Shown one piece after another: positions 58,051-64,000 of a stretch of DNA of 64,000 nt. A program made the position numbers and the translations under genes. Positions within the stretch are counted from its first letter, which is position 1. The number at the start of each line of letters is the position of its first letter. Origin of the DNA: CBDAQR01 sp965199055 (GTDB taxonomy: Bacteria; Pseudomonadota; Gammaproteobacteria; Pseudomonadales; Halieaceae); the NCBI GenBank assembly GCA_965199055.1, contig CBDAQR010000003.1:806001-870000 (forward strand). Reading direction: 5' to 3'. Below the pieces are notes generated by a model that had not been told where the DNA came from, ran no database searches, and saw only the letters and a program-made list of their open reading frames with translations.

Positions 58051-59234
58051 GGAGAACCCTCCGCCAACGAATCAATATTGTTGACGGTGACGCGCATACC
58101 GGCCACGGCGAGTGATGGCTGGGATACAACCACCCTGCTGCCCTCGGGCAATCCCTGCACCCAGGCCTGACGAGCGCTGGATTTCAGAACACGCACGGCA
58201 CTGCTTTGTAACCGATCATCCTTATCCACCAGCAGTACCCGACCATCGTTGAGCATCGCATCGCGTGGCAAGACGACCACTTCGCGCATCTCTCGACCGG
58301 CTATCTCGGCTTCGACAAAAAGGCCAATACTAAGGGGCGGACGCCCGCTATCGGGATCGGGTTGGAACGGCTGCTCGACCTCAACCACGGCATATACTAC
58401 GCGGCTATCGACGTCGATACTGGCATCAGTGCGCACGACGCGGCCCTGCCAGGTCCACTCGCGGTCGGCAAAACGTGCTCGCAGAGTCGCTTCAGCGCCT
58501 TCGCCGCGAACGCTGTGATCCTGGTAATTCAGAGGCAGATTCAGCAGTGCCACTTGTCGATCGGTGAGCGGCAATCGCACTTCGACAACATCGGTGTCAT
58601 ATACCCGAGCCACCGGCGTGCCCGGTGTAATGTACTGGCCCACATCAACCATTTTTTCGCGCACGCGACCGTTAAACGGCGCAAGAATAGAGGTCCTGCG
58701 CAGATTCAACCGCGCTTCTTCCAGGTCCGCCTCAGCAGCATTCAGCGCAGCTTCTGCTCCAGCCAGCTGCGGCTTACGCAAAAACAACTGGTTTGCTTCA
58801 TCGTTACCCAGGTCGCGCCACTCCCGGGCCGCCTGACGCCCGCGGCCTTTCTCCTGTGCGACCAACTGTGCTGCATCTGCGACGCGCGCCTTGGCCCTGA
58901 CTTCGGCAAATCGGTAATCCGCATCCTCGACCTTGACCAGCTCGGTGCCGACATCGAAGAACCCACCATCGGCAAAATGAACATCCACAGCCTCTACCAG
59001 CCCACCCACCTGACTCACGATATTGATTTCAGTGTGAGGGCGCACCGTACCCTGGGTAGTGACAGACAGACGCAGGTCCTGTGGCGACACCTGCAAAACG
59101 TCGACCAGCGGCGCCATCGGTTCGGCCGTGCTGACGGGCTCCGGAGCCGGCTTGCCGACCAGGAGCAGGTACGACAGCGCCAGGCCAAGCAGCATGACCG
59201 ATGCAGGCCAGAAATATTTACCGCCAAACTTCAT
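58047..59234 (-). CDS. RND efflux pump, periplasmic adaptor subunit
   Basis: A 395-residue membrane-fusion protein with an N-terminal anchor (KYFWPASVMLLGLALSYLLLV, about 6-27), a lipoyl half (VTTQGTVRPHTEINIVSQVGG), an alpha-helical hairpin (about 125-180), the second lipoyl half with ILAPFNGRVREKMVDVGQ, and a beta-barrel. It precedes the pump gene. Confidence 0.94.
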   Translation of the reverse strand: MKFGGKYFWPASVMLLGLALSYLLLVGKPAPEPVSTAEPMAPLVDVLQVSPQDLRLSVTTQGTVRPHTEINIVSQVGGLVEAVDVHFADGGFFDVGTELVKVEDADYRFAEVRAKARVADAAQLVAQEKGRGRQAAREWRDLGNDEANQLFLRKPQLAGAEAALNAAEADLEEARLNLRRTSILAPFNGRVREKMVDVGQYITPGTPVARVYDTDVVEVRLPLTDRQVALLNLPLNYQDHSVRGEGAEATLRARFADREWTWQGRVVRTDASIDVDSRVVYAVVEVEQPFQPDPDSGRPPLSIGLFVEAEIAGREMREVVVLPRDAMLNDGRVLLVDKDDRLQSSAVRVLKSSARQAWVQGLPEGSRVVVSQPSLAVAGMRVTVNNIDSLAEGSP

Positions 59235-59264
59235 TCAAACAATCCCGAGTGTGCACGCAGCGCC

Positions 59265-59279
59265 TATACAAAACGTATA
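59265..59279. promoter_or_regulatory. short inverted repeat upstream of the RND adaptor gene
   Basis: TATAC-AAAAC-GTATA, 5-bp arms, 31 bases before the adaptor start codon. It could be an operator or part of a promoter; the arms are short. Confidence 0.3.
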
Positions 59280-59413
59280 CGCAGCGCGGAGACTTCCCGA
59301 TTAGCCAAAGATTGGATTCTACTCGCACCGGGAGGTTCCCTCCAGCAGCCGCAGATGCAGGGGCAAGCTGCAATTCGTGTATCATAAGCGGCCCCTGTGC
59401 AGAGGACTCCACC

Positions 59414-59893
59414 ATGAGCGACGAAAAAAGCAACGTATCCGACAAAGCCAGCGAGATAGCCAAGAACATCTGGCTGGCCGGACTGGGCGCCTACGGAAGG
59501 GCTTTCGACGAGGCCCAGGAGAGAATCGACAAGGCGACGAAGCCACCACGCCTGTTCAAAGACCTCGTCAAGAAAGGTGCCAAGCTCGAAGATGAGGTCA
59601 AAGACTCTTTGGCCAATATCCGCAAATCCCGCACCAGCTCTGTCGAGGAGCGCATTAGCAAGGTTAGAGAGAACTTCAACCTGAACCTGACTGGACGCTC
59701 GGATGAGCTCGCCGAGATCAATGCCAAACTGGATAAACTGACCCGCAAAGTCGACGCATTGGCGAAAGCAATGAAAGATCAACCTGCAACCCGCACAGCG
59801 CCGCCGCGCAAGACAGCGACGCGCAAAGCAGTGGCTGGCAAATCTGCGCCAAGAAAAGCGAGCCCTCACAAAAAACCAGCCGCGAAAAAGTAA
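59414..59893 (+). CDS. phasin (PhaI/PhaF-type granule-associated protein)
   Basis: A 159-residue protein. Residues 8-60 are the amphipathic phasin helix (ASEIAKNIWLAGLGAYGRAFDEAQER). A coiled-coil with heptads (SDELAEINAKLDKLTRKVDALAKAM) follows, then a basic histone-H1-like tail (KKPAAKK) like that of PhaF, which binds DNA. ATG 59414 is chosen; an upstream in-frame extension overlaps the promoter region and is rejected. It would coat PHA granules. PHA synthase is not in the window. Confidence 0.88.
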   Translation: MSDEKSNVSDKASEIAKNIWLAGLGAYGRAFDEAQERIDKATKPPRLFKDLVKKGAKLEDEVKDSLANIRKSRTSSVEERISKVRENFNLNLTGRSDELAEINAKLDKLTRKVDALAKAMKDQPATRTAPPRKTATRKAVAGKSAPRKASPHKKPAAKK

Positions 59894-59926
59894 ATCGCCC
59901 CGGCAAAGCAACGAAGCCATAGGGAC

Positions 59927-60580
59927 ATGAAAACCCGCGACCGAATTCTGCACACCAGCCTGTTGCTGTTCAACGAGGAAGGCGAGCCGAATACGACGAC
60001 CGTTGATATCGCCAACGAGTTGGACATCAGTCCGGGCAATCTCTATTACCACTTCAAAGGTAAGGACGTGATCATCGCCGAGCTGTTCAGTCAGTTCGAA
60101 CAGGGTATCGGCGAAATCCTCAGCGCTCCGGTGGACAAACCACTAGGCGTGGAGGACAACTGGTTCTACCTCTATGTCGTATTTGAGGAGATGTACAGCT
60201 ACCGGTTTTTCTACCTCAACCTTAGCGATCTGCTAGAACGCTACCCTGAACTCAAGCGCCGCTATCGCCGCATCGTCAAACAAAAAAGGGAGGCGATCCA
60301 CGCAGTGCTCGTCACCCTCACCCAGGATGCCATCGTCAGCATGGAGGACGAGGAAGTCGACGCGCTTGAGGGCAACATGGTGCTGCTACTGAACCACTGG
60401 TTGACGCATGATCATCTGATTCACGATGAGCGGCCACCAGCCCACATTATCCACCAGGGCGTATATCAGCTGATGAGCATGCTGGCCCCATACCTGGGGG
60501 AGGCGCACCGCGAGTTCTACCAGCAGGTGCGTGACATCTACCACACCATAGTCATGCCCGACGCCGAGGAACTGGACTAA
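59927..60580 (+). CDS. phaD: PhaD-like TetR family regulator
   Basis: A 217-residue TetR protein. The N-terminus MKTRDRILHTSLLLFNEEG and the recognition region DISPGNLYYHFKGKD closely resemble PhaD of Pseudomonas as recalled. PhaD activates phasin genes there. It lies 33 bases after the phasin gene. The C-terminal ligand domain is diverged. Overlaps the convergent methyltransferase stop by 4 bases. Confidence 0.75.
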   Translation: MKTRDRILHTSLLLFNEEGEPNTTTVDIANELDISPGNLYYHFKGKDVIIAELFSQFEQGIGEILSAPVDKPLGVEDNWFYLYVVFEEMYSYRFFYLNLSDLLERYPELKRRYRRIVKQKREAIHAVLVTLTQDAIVSMEDEEVDALEGNMVLLLNHWLTHDHLIHDERPPAHIIHQGVYQLMSMLAPYLGEAHREFYQQVRDIYHTIVMPDAEELD

Positions 60581-61224
60581 GCAGGCGGCTTGCGCAGTAG
60601 TATCACGTCTGCAGCCAGCAGCCCCAACTCCGCTCTATAATGCTGCGCCCACCATCGCCAGGTGCCTGCCGAGAAGAAGCACACGTGGGTGGGATCGTTT
60701 TTATAATGCCAGTTGGCAAACCGGTCAGCGTCGATTACCAGCTTGGTCATGATGCCCAAATAGCCCCCCGCCTCCAGCAGTCCCCAGAGTCGCGCGAGCT
60801 CCTCGCCAGGCGAATACAGATGCTCCACCACCTCAGTGGCGGTAATAAACTGGTAGCGACGCCGAAATACCGCCGTGTCGGGTGCGTAAAACGGATCATA
60901 CAAATCGACCCTATGGCCGCAGGCTGCGAGCATGACAGACAGCGTTGGCCCCGGACCGGAGCCAAAATCCAGGCCATCGCTGGCAGGCTCTAATCGCTCC
61001 GCCAGCGGTTCACACAAGCGATTGAGGAAACGGCGATAGCCGGCATCAGCAGGATCATTGCGGTGCAGGTCGTATTCTGCCTTTTCCAGCGCCGGGCTTA
61101 GTCGCGCCTCGGGCCCCACAAACACCAGTGCGCACTCACCGCAGCGGTAGTACTCCCTGCGCTTATCGTGACTGAAGTCGCGCACATCACGACCCGCACA
61201 CAGTGGACAGATTTCCGGTTTCAC
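60577..61224 (-). CDS. class I SAM-dependent methyltransferase with zinc-ribbon start
   Basis: A 215-residue protein. Two cysteine pairs, CPLCAGRD (6-9) and YYRCGEC (27-30), form a likely zinc ribbon. The SAM site is LDFGSGPGPTLSVML (about 84-98), and TEVVEHLYSPGEEL follows. It resembles the small methyltransferases found next to surface-modification genes. The substrate is unknown. Confidence 0.8.
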   Translation of the reverse strand: MKPEICPLCAGRDVRDFSHDKRREYYRCGECALVFVGPEARLSPALEKAEYDLHRNDPADAGYRRFLNRLCEPLAERLEPASDGLDFGSGPGPTLSVMLAACGHRVDLYDPFYAPDTAVFRRRYQFITATEVVEHLYSPGEELARLWGLLEAGGYLGIMTKLVIDADRFANWHYKNDPTHVCFFSAGTWRWWAQHYRAELGLLAADVILLRKPPA

Positions 61225-61314
61225 TTCCCTGCAGCCACTTCCCGTCTATAATCACTGGCTGTGGGCGGCAACAGCCCACGCAACGCTTAGGTTCAGTATG
61301 AAACGGAGATTAAC

Positions 61315-61794
61315 ATGAGCATACAAGCAGGCGACAAAGTACCCAGTGTCACTCTCAAGACAATGGGGTCGGAGGGTCCGCAGGACATTTCAACCGACGA
61401 CATTTTTGCCGGAAAGAAAGTAGTGTTGTTCGCGGTACCCGGCGCATTCACGCCTGGTTGCTCGATGACGCACCTACCGGGTTACGTGGTAAACGCAGAC
61501 AAGATCAAGGCCGCCGGTGTCGACACGATCGTCTGCATGTCAGTCAACGATGCGTTCGTGATGGGCGCGTGGGGCGAGGCCCAAAACGCGTCAGAAATCC
61601 TTATGCTGGCGGACGGAAACGGCGAACTCACCGGTGCATTGGGGCTTGAGCTCGATGGCAGTGGCTTCGGCCTGGGCACGCGCAGCCAGCGCTTTGCCAT
61701 GATTGTCGAGGATGGCACGGTCAGCCACCTCAATGTAGAGCCCGGCGCCGGCGTCGATGTTAGCTCCGCTGAGACTATTATGGGTTTGCTCTAA
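61315..61794 (+). CDS. peroxiredoxin (Prx5/AhpE-like group)
   Basis: A 159-residue thiol peroxidase. The peroxidatic Cys49 is in PGAFTPGCSMTHLPGY, with the catalytic Thr three residues before. Cys74 (IVCMSV) is the only other cysteine and could be resolving or accessory. It reduces hydroperoxides; glutathione or glutaredoxin is the usual donor for this group. Its RBS is GGAGA. Confidence 0.93.
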   Translation: MSIQAGDKVPSVTLKTMGSEGPQDISTDDIFAGKKVVLFAVPGAFTPGCSMTHLPGYVVNADKIKAAGVDTIVCMSVNDAFVMGAWGEAQNASEILMLADGNGELTGALGLELDGSGFGLGTRSQRFAMIVEDGTVSHLNVEPGAGVDVSSAETIMGLL

Positions 61795-61809
61795 GCCCAT
61801 TTTCCACGT

Positions 61810-61833
61810 GGGTGGCTGCTGTAGCGGCCACCC
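61810..61833 (+). terminator. possible peroxiredoxin terminator
   Basis: GGGTGGC and GCCACCC make a 7-bp stem with a 10-base loop, 15 bases past the stop. A T-run comes only 13 bases later, so efficiency is doubtful. Confidence 0.4.
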
Positions 61834-61920
61834 AATACAAACCTTAGTTTTTTAGTTCCACCCTCGAGACTGCGAATCAGTTCTCGAAACCGCCCGCACA
61901 TTTAATTTAGTATTGGCCCT

Positions 61921-62418
61921 ATGAAGGGGTTGCATAACAGGGGCGTCGGCAGGGGACGGCGAGCCAGGCAGAAAAGCCTGACAATGCTGGAACTGCTAAT
62001 CGGCATGTTTATCGTGTCGATTTTGGCAGTGGTCGGCCTGCCCGCCTATGAGGACTACCGGGTGCGCGCCCAGGTGACCAAGGATTTCCCGCTGGTAAAG
62101 GTCGCCCAGCAGGCTATCGAGGAATACTACGCTACCACCGGCACCCTCCCCTCCAACAACAATCAGGTTGGTCTGCAGGAATACTGGACCTGGAGCCCCA
62201 CCTCCGGCCTCAACTTCAAAATGCTGATCTACAACAGTTGGCTGAGCGGCAGCGAACCCACGATCTTACTGGTCTACAACACCGAGGAAATTCCACAACT
62301 GGACGGCTGGGAGACGCTGGCTTTTTACGCGGAAGAGCGAAACGGCTTTCTGGTTTGGGATTGCACCTATGGGGGCTCCATGCCTAACAAGTATCGCCCC
62401 GCCAACTGTCGGCGCTAA
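61921..62418 (+). CDS. type IV pilin-like protein with an unusual cleavage site
   Basis: A 165-residue protein. A basic 19-residue leader (MKGLHNRGVGRGRRARQKS) precedes the hydrophobic LTMLELLIGMFIVSILAVVGLPAYEDYR, the class III prepilin pattern. Glu is at mature position 5. However the residue before the cut is Ser19, not the nearly invariant Gly, and the mature protein would begin with Leu. The C-terminal part has two Cys (WDCTYGG and ANCRR) that could form the disulfide loop. It stands alone, not in a pilin operon, and could be a minor pilin. Confidence 0.75.
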   Translation: MKGLHNRGVGRGRRARQKSLTMLELLIGMFIVSILAVVGLPAYEDYRVRAQVTKDFPLVKVAQQAIEEYYATTGTLPSNNNQVGLQEYWTWSPTSGLNFKMLIYNSWLSGSEPTILLVYNTEEIPQLDGWETLAFYAEERNGFLVWDCTYGGSMPNKYRPANCRR

Positions 62419-62419
62419 C

Positions 62420-63802
62420 TCAGGTCAGCCGCAGCCAACATACCGTAGCCACCACCACGACACCCGTCAGGTTTAGCACGAAGCCTTCCCGCGCCATACG
62501 CTGAATATTGATCAAACCACTGCCATAGACCACGCTATTGGGCGCGGTGGCAACCGGCAGCATGAAGGCACAACTGGCCGTCATCGCCGCTGGCACCATG
62601 AGAAGATGTGGCTCGATACCCGCCGCAATGCCTGCGGCAGCCAGAATAGGCATCAGCAAGGTCGTACTGGCGGTATTGCTGGTCGTCTCAGTCAGGAACG
62701 TAACCACCAGGCAAATTAAACCCATCAATGCGAATAGGTGGAGGTAATTCATCGATGCCAGCCATTCACCCAGTACCTGGCTAAGCCCAGAGCTAACGAA
62801 TCCCTTCGCCAGACAAATACCGCCGGAGAACAGCAACAGCACGCCCCAGGGTATCGTCGTTGCGCGCTCCCAGGTCAGGAGCTTGCCGCCCTCACCGTCG
62901 GGAACCACGAACATCAACACCACCGCCAGCAAGGCCACGGATGCATCGTTAGCACTGTGCAGACCCAGGGCTTCACTCCAGCCTCCAAACGGTTCTGTGC
63001 GTGTGATCCAGGCCAGGGCCGTCAGCGCGAACACGATCAAAACCCGAACTTCGGAACTGCGCCAGCGGCCCTGTTCCGGCAATTCCACGCCGCTATGTCC
63101 GCCCAGTCGCCGGGTCAGCCAAATCGCCATGAGCGGCACCAACACCAACACCACTGGTAGCCCCCAACTCATCCACTGGGTGAAGCTGACCTCTTTGCCA
63201 GTCGTGTCCTCATAGACCTGCATAAAAATTAAATTGGGGGGCGTGCCGATGGGAGTTGCGATACCACCGACGCTCGCTGCATAAGCCATGCCCAACAGTA
63301 GTGGCACCGCCAGTTTGTCATCATCGACTTTTTCCAGTATCGCCAGGGCAACCGGCAACAGCATGAGGGTGGTGGCTGTGTTGGATATCCACATGCTCAG
63401 GACCGCAGCCGCGGCCATAAAACCGAATACCAGGCGCCGATCACTGCGGGCACCAAACAGGCGCACCATACCCAGCGCGATACGCCGATGCGCGCCGCTG
63501 TGTTCCATTGCCCGCGACAAAATAAATCCGCTGAGCAGCAGCAGAATCAGGGGACTCCCGTAGGCCTGCCCAACCTCTGCGGGCGTCAACACGCCTAACA
63601 GCGGGAACAAAGCTATGGGCAGTAGCGAGGTCACCGGAATCGGAACCGGCTCAAATACCCACCACACCACGCACCAGGTGGCCACCACGCCGGTGACCGC
63701 GGCCGCGTAACCGAGCCCAGACTGCCACAAATAGAAACCCACCAGGGCCGCGATGAGCGGCCCCGCCAAAAGCGTAAAAGACTTTAATTGCGCACCAGTC
63801 AC
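62420..63802 (-). CDS. SLC13 (DASS) family transporter
   Basis: A 460-residue carrier with about 11 membrane helices. The two substrate/sodium motifs SNTATTLMLLP (about 141-151) and ETTSNTASTTLLMP (about 369-382) match the DASS (divalent anion:sodium symporter) family, with IGTPPN in between. The substrate may be a dicarboxylate, citrate or sulfate. The start is GTG 63802, overlapping the preceding stop (GTGA). Confidence 0.9.
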   Translation of the reverse strand: MTGAQLKSFTLLAGPLIAALVGFYLWQSGLGYAAAVTGVVATWCVVWWVFEPVPIPVTSLLPIALFPLLGVLTPAEVGQAYGSPLILLLLSGFILSRAMEHSGAHRRIALGMVRLFGARSDRRLVFGFMAAAAVLSMWISNTATTLMLLPVALAILEKVDDDKLAVPLLLGMAYAASVGGIATPIGTPPNLIFMQVYEDTTGKEVSFTQWMSWGLPVVLVLVPLMAIWLTRRLGGHSGVELPEQGRWRSSEVRVLIVFALTALAWITRTEPFGGWSEALGLHSANDASVALLAVVLMFVVPDGEGGKLLTWERATTIPWGVLLLFSGGICLAKGFVSSGLSQVLGEWLASMNYLHLFALMGLICLVVTFLTETTSNTASTTLLMPILAAAGIAAGIEPHLLMVPAAMTASCAFMLPVATAPNSVVYGSGLINIQRMAREGFVLNLTGVVVVATVCWLRLT

Positions 63803-64000
63803 TGCAGCAGCGCCTCCGGTACGCGAATCATCCTATCGCCGAGGAAGGAGCCAATATAAAGGTAACCGCCATGATGAATGGCCGCGGTACCCGCCCCCAT
63901 GGGCGGCCCCTGTCGAACCAGGATGTCGCGGTATTCGAGTGTATCCGGGTCCAGTTCGACAATGGCAAATTTCATGGGCGACGGTGAGCCGTCATCACGT
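63799..64000 (-). CDS. C-terminal end of a protein with beta-propeller-like repeats
   Basis: The last 66 residues of a gene that extends past the window. It reads MKFAIVELDPDTLEYRD, then GAGTAAIHHGGYLYIGSFLGDRMIRVPE, like the closing blade of an SMP-30/NHL-type propeller. Its stop overlaps the SLC13 start, so the pair is coupled and may handle the same compound. Confidence 0.6.
   Translation of the reverse strand, partial: RDDGSPSPMKFAIVELDPDTLEYRDILVRQGPPMGAGTAAIHHGGYLYIGSFLGDRMIRVPEALLQ

Noticed and set aside
58362..59387. 341-residue plus-strand open frame opposite the RND adaptor
   Set aside because: Shadow of the adaptor gene; no domain or ribosome site.

Overview
The window comes from the chromosome of a Gammaproteobacterium. 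The best guess is a marine cellvibrionad-like lineage (Halieaceae or Spongiibacteraceae type). This rests on the gammaproteobacterial order tRNA-Tyr/Gly/Thr-tufB-tRNA-Trp-secE-nusG-rplKAJL-rpoBC, the birA-coaX-SPOR gene block, the yrfG-hslR-hslO block, a complete liuRABCDE leucine pathway, a phasin with a PhaD-like regulator, and steroid ring-degradation oxygenases. The taxon is an inference; no 16S gene is present.

Layout. 1-2319 (minus): the 3' part of the window holds a KAS III-like ketosynthase translationally coupled to an MBOAT acyltransferase. 2422-4717 (minus): a free-standing EF-G gene with its own promoter, leader hairpin and terminator. 4818-7173: PPK2 polyphosphate kinase (plus), a sulfotransferase interrupted by one in-frame stop, and an FkbM methyltransferase (both minus). 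7194-20935 (minus): the core information-processing operons, rpoC, rpoB, rplL, rplJ, rplA, rplK, nusG, secE, tRNA-Trp, tuf, tRNA-Thr(GGT), tRNA-Gly, tRNA-Tyr, with clear terminators after rpoC and tuf and a strong promoter before tRNA-Tyr. 21282-25420 (plus): hsaA-, hsaC- and kshA-like steroid oxygenase genes and a family-2 sulfotransferase. 25495-25570 (minus): tRNA-Thr(TGT). 25648-31165: a divergon of MBL-like, SRPBCC and beta-propeller genes (minus) against TetR and MFS genes (plus), with a 28-bp palindrome between them. 31162-33544 (minus): SPOR, coaX, birA. 33675-35523: an NTF2-like protein and a lipoprotein cyclophilin. 35593-42569: LiuR promoter/operator and liuRABCDE. 42654-48682: a small membrane protein, a KefB-type antiporter, a Tat-type aldo/keto reductase, an MFS carrier, a sterol-desaturase-family enzyme, YqaE and a DUF2959 lipoprotein. 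48775-54943: alkylation repair (Ada/AlkA fusion and Ogt), an MBL hydrolase, CysQ, YrfG, HslR and Hsp33. 54952-59234: an RND pump with its adaptor. 59414-64000: phasin, PhaD-like regulator, methyltransferase, peroxiredoxin, pilin-like protein, SLC13 transporter and a partial beta-propeller protein.

How it fits together. The most striking structural point is that the Pseudomonas-like order birA-coaX-SPOR-[tRNA-Thr-Tyr-Gly-Thr]-tufB-...-rpoBC-rpsL-rpsG-fusA is cut at three places: after the SPOR gene, between tRNA-Thr(TGT) and tRNA-Tyr, and after rpoC. Accessory catabolic or surface-modification genes sit at each cut. The steroid oxygenases, the regulated MBL/SRPBCC/propeller divergon and the liu pathway all point to a heterotroph that takes apart sterols, lipids and branched-chain acids. 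BirA and CoaX would supply biotinylation and CoA for the liu enzymes, and the phasin/PhaD pair suggests polyhydroxyalkanoate storage of surplus acyl units.

No transposase, integrase, CRISPR array, rRNA or phage gene was seen.
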